64,000 nt of DNA from Ficedula albicollis (taxonomy: Eukaryota > Chordata > Aves > Passeriformes > Muscicapidae), in assembly GCF_000247815.1 (NCBI RefSeq), contig NC_021677.1, positions 1,079,775-1,143,774 on the forward strand, read 5' to 3'. A program made the translations under genes and the position numbers. Position 1 is the first letter of the stretch. Each line of letters starts with the position of its first letter. Shown here piece after piece: positions 51,652 to 64,000 of the stretch. Below the pieces are notes generated by a model. The model ran no database searches. It worked only from the letters and a program-made list of their open reading frames with translations, and was not told the origin of the DNA.

Positions 51652-53339
51652 TTTGTCTTGACCCACTTTTATTATATTTTCTGCTCCTTGTTTTGCTGGG
51701 CTTGGTGGGGCACCTGGCAGATAGCCAAGGTAAATCCACCATGCCATTTACCTGTCAAGGTATCCCCAGCTGCAGTATCCCAGCTTTGGAGTAAATTCAA
51801 TCCATTTGGGACTAGTAACACCAGTCCATACATTTTTCCCCAAGATATGAAGTGTGTGCTGCTCATATGCCAATGGTAGCTGCTATGGAGCTGAAAAGAA
51901 GAACATATTCAAAGAGTATGCTGAGAGATACTACAAGCCCCAAAAACTTTCCTCATGAGTGTCGTCCATTTGGAGGTGGAACAAACCTCACAGAAACCAC
52001 AGAAAATGCCTGGAAGAAGTGGGAGAATTAAAACATAACCACAAAGTATATACAGTGGGAAAACTGACGCTTGGAATAATTTCTTTGAGGAAGGCTGCTT
52101 CTTTCAACACTTATTTCAGTATTCCTTACAGTTCTTCCACTTGGTCTTGCTCAAATCATCATTCTTGCTGCAGGAAGGAGGGCAAAATTATTGCTGTAAA
52201 TTGAAAGGCCATGGACAAGGAATGGAAGCAGAAAGAAGATATTTCCAGGAGCTTCCTCACTGTAGGTGAAGCTCACTCTACAGAGAGCAGCTAGATGCCT
52301 TCCTGTCACAAGCAGGGGACAATCAATAAAATTTCCAAATACTTCTGTGTGTGCAGGTAAGATAACACTCAGATTAAAGGCACTGAAAGCAGCATCAGAG
52401 GTTAGAAGAGAAATACTATTAATACACAGTGCTACTCCTACACCAACAGCTGGCAAGACTGCAGAAAAACATAAATAAACTAATTAGAGGCAGAGAAATC
52501 TTTAGTGTAATGATGCCAGATCACACACTGCACCATCCTCTTTGGTAAGCAAGGGGAAAAGGAAATCAACAGGTTTTCACTTTCAGGTATATGGCCTAGG
52601 CAGCAGTAACCTTTGTCTAAGTAGCTGGGTAACTTCACTTGTAAGTATGAGAGGATGCACACAAGCATGTTTGGATACTCCATTAATTACATACACACTC
52701 TATCAATTCATCTGCGCCATTTCATTTTATTCATGAGGGCTGTAACAGTCTAAAAATTCCCAAAGGAATGTGTGGGAATGCTTGTCACCTGTGAAATAAT
52801 GCTGTAAGAGTGGGGTTTTCAATACCTGTAACAGAATGCTGAAGACAAGTCATTGCACAAAGCAAGAGCATCCAGTAAAATTTAATTACGGTACTTCTAC
52901 TGTTGATTTCAAAAATTTGCAATGCTTGTATTTGCTGGCTTGTATGCAAGACTGCAAACAACTTTTAGCTAAAAGGGTAAAAATTCTTATTTAATTTAAT
53001 GCATCAGACAGGGGAGAATCTGGTGAAAAGGGGAAAGAAGAACTCTACAAGATCTACAAGACAATTGCAAGGCTGACATCTTCATCAACGAGCATGCATA
53101 TGGATGTATGAACATATGCCTAACTCTTTCTGGTCATTAGTTTTAATTACCTTCAGATGGAGCTTAACTTGGTTCACCTCATCCTCTTCCTTTTCCATTT
53201 CAACAGTCCTATCACAATTCAGGTGTGGACCAAATTTCAGTGATGCAACTCAAAAGTACATGCATGAATTGCACAATCATATGAAGAGAATACTTGATTT
53301 TCAGAATAAAATGCATTACCAGGGCATTCAATGGTCAGG
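51652..53339. other. non-coding DNA, no gene seen
   Basis: Short overlapping open frames on both strands. No domain or repeat family was recognised. Confidence 0.6.
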
Positions 53340-53610
53340 GTAAAAGCAGAATCAAAACATAAATGCTGCAGATCAGATCTTGTGCTCCTTTTATACAGGG
53401 ATGCAGATTAGTTTCAATCATTTTATTAGTGGTGGGTTTAGTTTAGGTCAGGATGTGCTCTGGCACAGATGTGGTCACGGTAAATGCAGAATCAAAACAT
53501 AAATGCTGCAGATCAGATCTTGTGCTCCTTTTATACAGGGATGCAGATTAGTTTCAATCATTTTATTAGTGGTGGGTTTAGTTTAGGTCAGGATGTGCTC
53601 TGGCACAGAT
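53340..53610. repeat. two-copy tandem duplication, 140-bp period
   Basis: Copies begin at GTAAA-(A/T)-GCAGAATC (53340 and 53480) and both end at TCTGGCACAGAT (53470 and 53610), with a 9-base spacer. I see only one difference in about 131 bases. It is a strong candidate for a false haplotype duplication. Confidence 0.95.
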
Positions 53611-54039
53611 CTTAATGATGTATTAGAGGTATAGATAGTAGCATCAAGAACAGTTTTCCAAATTTTGTAGAAGTGGAGAAAGTGGAAATCTAAAGCAGAA
53701 AAGTGTTTTCATTGCTGAAGAAATAGCCAAGATCTTCTCCCAGCTACAAGTACTCCTTATTTGCAAAATCATAATTGTATTTTCTTCTTGCTCACCTAAG
53801 AAATATCGTCCATATTCTTAGTGATGTGCAAATCTGCTTATCAACCACCTGCAACTTTTCCATTGACTGGAATCACAATCCCAAAACCTACCCCAAGTGT
53901 TCTGCAAAGTCACTAAGTGCCCAGCGAAATTAAAACAAAGGGAAGGTTTTAAATTTCATAAAACTTCATGCACACAAGATTTCAAAACAAAGAGAGCTGT
54001 GAAAACCTTGAACACAGAAAAGAGTATTCCAGGTAGGGG
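53611..54039. other. non-coding spacer
   Basis: Nothing recognised. Confidence 0.6.
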
Positions 54040-54191
54040 CTCTTTTCTATATTCAGCAATAATAGTTACACAACTGTGGAGGGGAAAAAAGTATGTCAGT
54101 ACTAATAATCTGCCTCTCTTTTCTATATTCAGCAATAATGGTTACGCAACTGTGGAGGGAAAAAAAGTATGTCAGTACTAATAATCTGCCT
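54040..54191. repeat. two-copy tandem duplication, 76-bp period
   Basis: The unit begins CTCTTTTCTATATTCAGC at 54040 and 54116. About three differences separate the copies (ATAGTTACAC against ATGGTTACGC, and a G/A change in the purine run). Confidence 0.95.
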
Positions 54192-55154
54192 CCCATCAGT
54201 TGGAAAAATCAGCATAAACCTCCCTACAGCGGAGGGAGAGCACTGATTAAATCAAATACTGGACCAATGTCTTGTTCATACTGGACCATTCATCCCCTCT
54301 AAAGGAAGAAGGTTGGGTGTATATTCTACCAGACACTGGCAGCAGTTGGAACATTCCCTTCATATTAAAAAAGATCTCAGGCACCCACTACTGTAATCTT
54401 TGCATTTATAGCAACCTGCCAGTTTCTACTTTTATTTAAAGTAAGTCCTAATTGTATATGGGATTTTAGGTCTCTCCGTTTAAATTTGAGATATGAAACA
54501 GTATTCTCCTACAGATTTTTCATGGAAAGCAGAGAAAACACTATTTTTTAAGAATGCAAGTAAGAGAGATGGAAAATAGATTTTTTTTTTCCCCTCAGTT
54601 TTGGGAGAACAATAATTTAAAATAGATCATGAGTAATGCTTGAAAAGAGACAATTTCATTCATAAACTTACTAATGTATTTTTATCAGCCAGAATTAAAA
54701 AACCTGCCCCACAAATTGCATGATTTGTTTTCTATCATTCAGTACTTTATTTTTATATAAAAGATTTCCACTATTACATTATTCCTGTAGGAATATTATA
54801 TTATTAGAAAAAGAAGCTCTTTACTCCCCTTGGGTTTTCCATTCTAAGCAGGAAAATATGCTGCTAATATTTGGATGAGCTCCAGAAGAGGAACAGGTGA
54901 AATATCTGGATGAGAAAGGAGTATAGACAATGGAATCAACATAAGCATACACTCAAAAAAACATTTGCAATACATGCATTTTTACTGTGACTCCCTTCTG
55001 CCCACTCTAATGAACAAGTGATGCTCTTCACCTTCATAGATCTCATCTTATAACTGTGCAGGGAAAATGTTAATTGCAGCTACATGCCTTACTAACAGAA
55101 GGATTTATCCTTTCTATTTACACTGTTTCTCAGTGATTTAGCATGACAGTAAAC
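54192..55154. other. non-coding DNA, no gene seen
   Basis: AT-rich sequence without recognised features. Confidence 0.6.
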
Positions 55155-55307
55155 TTGTAGAATTAATGTGCTGTGGATTTCATTTCTCATAAGAGAATTC
55201 ATGTGCTGTGGATTTCACTTCTCATAAAAGAAAACATCAGGTGTTTGCTTTAGAATTAATGTGCTGTGGATTTCATTTCTCATAAAAGAAAACATCAGGT
55301 GTTTGCT
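55155..55307. repeat. three-copy local repeat with uneven spacing
   Basis: ATGTGCTGTGGATTTCA occurs at 55166, 55201 and 55259, giving spacings of 35 and 58. Copies two and three share a longer tail (AAAACATCAGGTGTTTGCTT) absent from copy one, so the array probably arose in two steps. Confidence 0.93.
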
Positions 55308-57488
55308 TCATTCCAACAGGCTCCACTTGTCCTGCTAGCTCCTGTGAGAACCTTGTTAGCAACATATATGGTACTACCTATAGAGATCCCATACAAAAAA
55401 ACCCCCAAAAAACAAAAACAAAAACCAAACCCCAATCAAAACAAACAAAATAAAAGGATTGAAAAATAAATCCAATAAATTTTGTCATTGCTAAAATATC
55501 CCAGTTTGGAGTCAATGGTTATCTCTCCTCTTTTCCTTTTCCCCTCTTTAACAAAAACAATTAATCAGCTTGCATTGCATGGTATTTTCACTATTCCAAC
55601 TGGATATAGAGCAGGAGGTCTGCAAACTGGAGCCCAACTCATAGCCAGGACACCAGAGAAAGCATCTAATAGCCTAGGAATTGGAGTTGCCTTTAAATAA
55701 ATAAAGATAATTTTGAAAAAATTATGACAAGACCAGCATCTTGGGAAGAGGGAGAGTGAACTCCACAAGCTGGATGAAAAGTCCCTACCTTATCCATCCC
55801 CTAATGTTCTTTGTGGCTCATGGAAATACAAGTTCTGCCCCCCTTCCTTTCATCTGATGAGAGCAGAGGCAGAAGTAGCACATTTCCTTATGCCATAAGG
55901 TTCTCACTCATTATTGTAATTTTCCAGGTGTTGATAGGGATCATCTGGCCAAAATGTATACGAAGCCAAAACCAGAAAAAAACTGCAGTTGTTAGGTTTG
56001 GAGTTTGTTGCCTCAGAACTGAGCACCACAGTCTACAAAATACACAAACCCAATAATATATGTGGTATATTGCATTATGTGCCCAAGTTGCTTTCCCAGG
56101 CAACAAGGAGATAAACACTCCCATGTACCTTATTGTGTGGGTCCAAAATACTTTGGGTCCAAATTTGCTGAAGACTATTAAACACCCTATAGGATTTATG
56201 GGTTTCTATACATTGTCCAGCAAGGTGCATTACCATGTAAAATATTGCCAAGTCTTTATCCCCATATTACTAAACAGTTTTTATGCACTTAGTTGCAGCA
56301 TCATTTTTTTCCCAGCTGTATCAGTGGAATTTACTAAAAAAACCCACAATGTAGTAGCCAAAACTGAAGAGGCTAAATCTCAATTTAAAGACCAGAAATG
56401 ACATGAAAGAAAGATTGGGTAAAGTTTAAGCCAATGAAAGTATGAGTCATTATTATATAACAAGCAAGTTGGATATATTTTAGGCTGGAAAAAAAAAAAA
56501 AGATAGGTTGAGAGGGGAAGAGAGCACAGAAGTGGGAGTCAACAGGGGAACTGAGGTAAAATAAGTGGGTATGTAAAAGTTTATGAGCACCATTAGGAGC
56601 TTATATGTCCTGTTAATTCCTGTTTACCTACATTCTTTTAAGAGTCAGGTGGAACTGTTATAAAATGTTAACTGTTTTCATCCCAAGGGATGAAGTGTCC
56701 ACTCGAACCACATCAATGTAATTAATTGCCACTAGGTAGCTATTAGGCAACTTCTAGGCAACTTTGACAAACTTGCTCTGTTCATAGAAGACACAGCTGG
56801 GTAGAAATTAGTCTCTAAAAATACTTTCACACAACCTGCTTGTTTTCTAGTCACTGTCTTCTTATGTTATGCTCATTCCATCTGTCAATAGATATGAGTC
56901 ACACATTCGACCTTTCAGTTTCACTTGCGCACATAAATTTCTTCCAATTTCCTGTGAAACAAACACTTTTAACTCTTCACGGGCCAGCAGCTCAGATGGC
57001 TGAGGTAGCAGCAAACTCTCCTGTTGATGTGCTTGTCTTTCCAGTCTGCACCACCTTTTGAGAGGAGATTGTGTCTCCATTTCTCTGGCCGCCCTTCTGG
57101 CCACACCCCCACAACTCGTGCTGAAAAAGTAGCAAATAATGAGGAACTCCAGTTCAAAAAACCCTGTGTGTATTTTCAAAGAATGCAAATACAAGTCTGA
57201 CAATACTCCTGACAATACCAGTCATGAGCAGCAGATTCACTGAAGTAAAACTGCAATTTTGCCAAAGTAAAGCTATAATTTTACCATTTTTAAACCTCAA
57301 GCAGTCAACATTTGGCTCAAAGCTAACTTAAAAATAAAGACTCATGCTTGCCCAAATGCTACCCACTGACATAAATCATGATGCCTTTACCAACTGATCC
57401 TACTCTGTTCCTTCCCAAACACCTCCAGTATGAACAAAGAATGAACACAGCCACAAAAAACAGCAAAAAAAGTGAAAGTCAGAGCATT
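55308..57488. other. non-coding DNA, no gene seen
   Basis: Contains an A/C-rich simple stretch near 55395-55450. The open frames of up to about 117 codons overlap on both strands and lack domains. Confidence 0.6.
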
Positions 57489-57647
57489 ATTTTGGGATTT
57501 GAGGGTATATTACCTTACTTTCATTCAGGTGGCATGGAGAATTTAATTCAATCTTTCAAGAAACTTGTATTTTGGGATTTGAGGGTATACTACCTTACTT
57601 TCATTCAGGTGGCGTGGAGAATTTAATTCAATCTTTCAAGAAACTTT
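57489..57647. repeat. two-copy tandem duplication, 80-bp period
   Basis: The unit begins ATTTTGGGATTTGAGGGTAT at 57489 and 57569. Two transitions separate the copies (TATATT against TATACT and GGCATGG against GGCGTGG). Confidence 0.95.
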
Positions 57648-60537
<2,890 letters not shown>

Positions 60538-60655
60538 ATGGGATAGCAAAGAGTTTTTGTTTGGGGATGGGAGGGCTGTAACTGCTTCATTACACAATGG
60601 GATAGCAAAGAGTTTTTGTTTGGGGGTGGGAGGGCTGTAACTGCTTCATTACACA
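60538..60655. repeat. two-copy tandem duplication, 59-bp period
   Basis: The unit begins ATGGGATAGCAAAGAG at 60538 and 60597. I see one difference (GGGGATGGG against GGGGGTGGG). Confidence 0.95.
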
Positions 60656-61333
60656 GCAAAGGCAGTTGTTCCCTTAGTACTAATTAAACCTTGGGGAACA
60701 ACTTGTTGAGGCAGCTGGAGAAAATTTGGATGAGAGCAGGAGAGGAATTTTAATGTTTTAATCCCAAGCAGAAGCAGAAACTTTCAGGTTCTGATATTCT
60801 GGGATTCAGCTACCTCACTGATACTGCAGAGAGGTGGAACTGAAGTTCACCAAAGCTTGCAGCACTTCTCAGGGCTGAGTCCTTTTAATGCAGGTGCGTT
60901 ACTACCTGAAAAAAAAAAAATAAATAAATTAAGCTGCATGCTTTTATATTGTTGTACTGCCACAAAACCCTCTTCAGTTTGTCAGGGAAGTATCAGAGTT
61001 TTTATGGTTGGACACTAGAGGTACCCCCAGGTAGCAGCAAATATTTTCCCATTCATTTTCAAATCCTTGTTAACGAATGAAGGAAGCACCACTCTTCCAG
61101 CAAAGAAGTTCCCATGGCTTCTGATTGCTTTCACTAATGACAGCCCTCTCAGCAGCACCACTGAAGGCCGTGCTCTCAGGTGTCACAGGTGGACTGCTAG
61201 CACAGGTGATGTCTGATCTTTCACCCAAATCACCTTTAAGTGACGGCTGTTTTGTCTCCTAGGTCATAGCTTAGAGAACAGAGAGCAGACCAAAGTCAAA
61301 CAAGATGAAAGGGACTGCTCGCTTCTCTGCTGA
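60656..61333. other. non-coding DNA, no gene seen
   Basis: Contains a short A run with TAAATAAATAA near 60910-60928. Nothing else was recognised. Confidence 0.6.
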
Positions 61334-61574
61334 CAGAAAAAGTGGCAAACTGGAAGGATGGCTAGGGATCACATAATAATAAAAAAATCCAGCTAGCAAC
61401 AGTTCCCTGCCAAGGGATGGGGAGAGGAATAAAAAGGGAGGAGAAGGTGTTTTCGCAGAAAAAGTGGCAAACTGGGAGGATGGCTAGGGATCACATAATA
61501 ATAAAACAATCCAGCTAGCAACAGTTCCCTGCCAAGGGATGGGGAGAGGAATAAAAAGGGAGGAGAAGGTGTTT
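61334..61574. repeat. two-copy tandem duplication, 122-bp period
   Basis: The unit begins CAGAAAAAGTGGCAAACTGG at 61334 and 61456 and ends in GGAGAAGGTGTTTTC. Two base differences were seen in about 119 bases. Confidence 0.95.
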
Positions 61575-64000
61575 TCTAGATTGGCTAGCTGAGTTAGAGC
61601 AAGCAGCTCTGAGATACAAACACTGCAGCTTTGTTACGGATTTTTAAGGGGTAAAAGCACAGGAAAAATAGAGTGAATCATCTGAGGACAGGCAAGAGAG
61701 AAAGAAGTATACACAGGTTTGTGTGTTTGGAGACAACTTTTTGCTCAGATAATATTTTAGAGCATTGGAGATTAAAGCATTTCCTTTTTTTTAGACTTGC
61801 GAGAGCCTCGACATTTTATAATCCAGATAAAGACATACTTCAGAAAAAATAATGAAGTTGAATTCTTTGGTGGGAAACACCATGGACGAATAACAATAAA
61901 AAACCCAAAAACCCATCCAAATCCTCATTTTTCAAATAGAGCTGTCCCTCCCCATTTGGACTTCTCAGATGATTTTAGCTGCAAAAGAGCAGCTGAAACA
62001 CTGCAGTTTACCAAATCCCACTCCTCTGTTTAAATAACCCCTTCTGGGGGTTCCATGAGCTTCCCATCTGTTAGAATCTTTCAAACTTCCTAGAAATCTT
62101 CACTTTTCTTCTCTGCTTTCTTCCCTGCCTTCCCCACATTCCTTCATCCCTATCTACCCAACTTCTCTGTAGCTTCAGTTTCTCTCTACAAATGTCTCAT
62201 CCATGATCTTGCTCACAGTTCTTTCCCCTCAAATTGCATTTTTACACACATTTCCTGTGACCAGCCTCATCTTCCTCTTGCTATTTCAAACTGCAGCCAT
62301 CCTTCCTTGAACAAGATTCTTTTTTTTTTTTCCTTAAGGGATCAAGGCAAGAAAATTGTCATGTTCTATAAGGACCACCTAAGCTTCTGTTCTCACAGGA
62401 TGAAAGGCCATCCTCATAACTTTTAACAGTATGTAGGAAAAGGTAGTCTCTAAGTTTGCTCTTTAGGAGAGACTTTTTTGTCCTAAACTATATTTGATAT
62501 TAAGAAGCACATAGATTTGCTATTAAGAAGATTTTTTAAAATAATTGGTATGCATGTCCAACTAATACATGCAATATATTTCATTTGTTTTGAGGAGGGA
62601 AAATGAACCACCAAAAACCCAATCACACACATAAATAATGGAGTCCAACCTTAAATAAGTGACGTTCAACAATTAAATCCTCAGGAGCTTAGTGAATCCT
62701 TAGCAATTGAATCCACAAAATACCTTCTCCTCGTGTAGGAGGAAATCACCTAGCCCTAAACATTTTTCCTTTAATGTGCTCAAATGTATTTGGGGAATCT
62801 GTCAGCACCTAGGGGCTGCAGTCTGCCTGTGCACCAGGCAGAACAAAGCAGCTGGGATTTTTTCAGGGCCCTAAAGGTTTTCATGTCTGGCCAATAGCTA
62901 CAGATATCTAGAGTTTCAGCAAAAAACTCCAACCACCCTCCCTTCAGAGAAACCCTCTCCTCAGTCCCCCAAGATCATAAGAGGCTGTCCCTTGAAATGC
63001 TTAGAGGACCCACTGTCAAATAATTTCAACTCATAAACAATAATCCAAGGACTTGCTGTTAAAGTTGTTTTTGGACAAAGGGGGTGGTCTAAGTTGGGAA
63101 AGCACAATACCTGCCATGCAGAAAATAAACTGAATCCTTTTTGTCAAAGGAAGTGATGGATGCACTCTTGACCATTCAGCTGTCTTCTGAACTTCCAAGA
63201 TGCAAGTTTGAGTTGTCATCTTCCATAAAACCCATCCTCAGAAAACCCAGAGGGAAAAAAAAATAAATAAAAAATCATCAGCTGGCTCAGAAATCAAGAG
63301 CCAGTTTAAAACTCCAGCATTATGAGACCCATAATGCCATTCCTCTCAGCAGAAAAAGTGCAGCCAATAGAACAACAACAAAAAAAAATCTGGTTGGTCT
63401 GTTTCTTTGCCAAATAATTTGTTACCATGCCAAAATACTGCATATAACTTTTCTGACATATAAATTTTCCTTTGAAGGTTCAAATGATCCATAATTATAG
63501 CCTTTTACACAAAGAGCAAAAGTAAATCTCTGCATAATAAAGTCTTTTGAACCAATGTTTAAGACCTCCACTAAGGGATACTCATGGATATAATCTCTCT
63601 GTTTCAAGAGATCAAGGATAACAACAGAATATGGAATAAATTAAAAACCCAAGAGATTACTGAAAATTATCAGTGAAGTTGGGCAAGTTGTGGAAATTCA
63701 CCCACCAAAAGTAGTTTGGCAAGAAATGCCCATTCTGCTCCCAGAGTTAGAATTCAAAAGTTTGAGCTGATTCCAAACCCAGCAATTTCCCATTATGCAG
63801 GTTTTCTTTGTGCAATTAAAGGGTTCAAGGCAGCAGGAATTTGGAGATGCACTGAAGGTGTGCCAGGACCTAGAAAGTCTGCAGTGAGGCACAGGTGAAC
63901 CAGAACACAGCTGCATTTTAACAGCAGGTGGATTATCTTGTCACCCTCGATTTAAATTTAGAAGTCTGAGAAAGATCTGGTCCTGTCAGAAGTTAAAGCT
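61575..64000. other. non-coding DNA, no gene seen
   Basis: Short overlapping open frames on both strands. Simple A runs occur near 63258-63272 and 63380-63390 and a T run near 62321. No gene, RNA or confident transposon was recognised. Confidence 0.6.

Overview
The window looks like non-coding nuclear DNA of a bird, most likely a songbird. The evidence is several 5'-truncated CR1 LINE 3' ends with the usual avian tail motif (a GATGATC-type block, then TTCCAAC, then a tail like TTCTGTGATTCT), one LTR start that I recognise as a passerine endogenous-retrovirus LTR, AT-rich intron or gene-desert composition, and AATAG, ATCT and TA microsatellites. I see no bacterial operon, no CRISPR array, no rRNA or tRNA gene, and no intact protein-coding gene. 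The species and locus cannot be fixed from the sequence alone.

The only coding candidate is a possible first exon on the minus strand (14747 down to 14591). It has a hydrophobic signal-peptide-like N-terminus and ends at a consensus splice donor. No second exon was identified.

Layout. 1-11 kb: non-coding, with a 142-bp tandem duplication, a CR1 tail, a possible amniote MIR-type SINE and a possible LTR remnant. 11-21 kb: three large A/T-plus-G homopolymer blocks, an Illumina adapter joined to a 361-bp G run, the candidate exon, and 1.3 kb of perfect AATAG repeat. 21-29 kb: non-coding with CR1 tails. 29-38 kb: a cluster of short tandem duplications, the largest about 1.1 kb at 30785-31880. 38-47 kb: quieter DNA with stretches that look conserved, plus an LTR interrupted by a 275-bp G run. 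47-64 kb: about ten more two-copy tandem duplications and one more T-G-T homopolymer block.

The strongest result concerns assembly quality. A standard Illumina adapter remains at 12795-12815 and runs straight into poly-G, as expected of dark-cycle reads on two-colour chemistry. The other long G runs, all on the plus strand and mostly between A or T homopolymers, are probably the same kind of gap-fill error. About 19 adjacent near-identical duplications of 38-580 bp may partly be unmerged haplotypes at contig joins, although some (for example 969-1250, 7 differences in 140 bases) look old enough to be real. I found no convincing new biological system.
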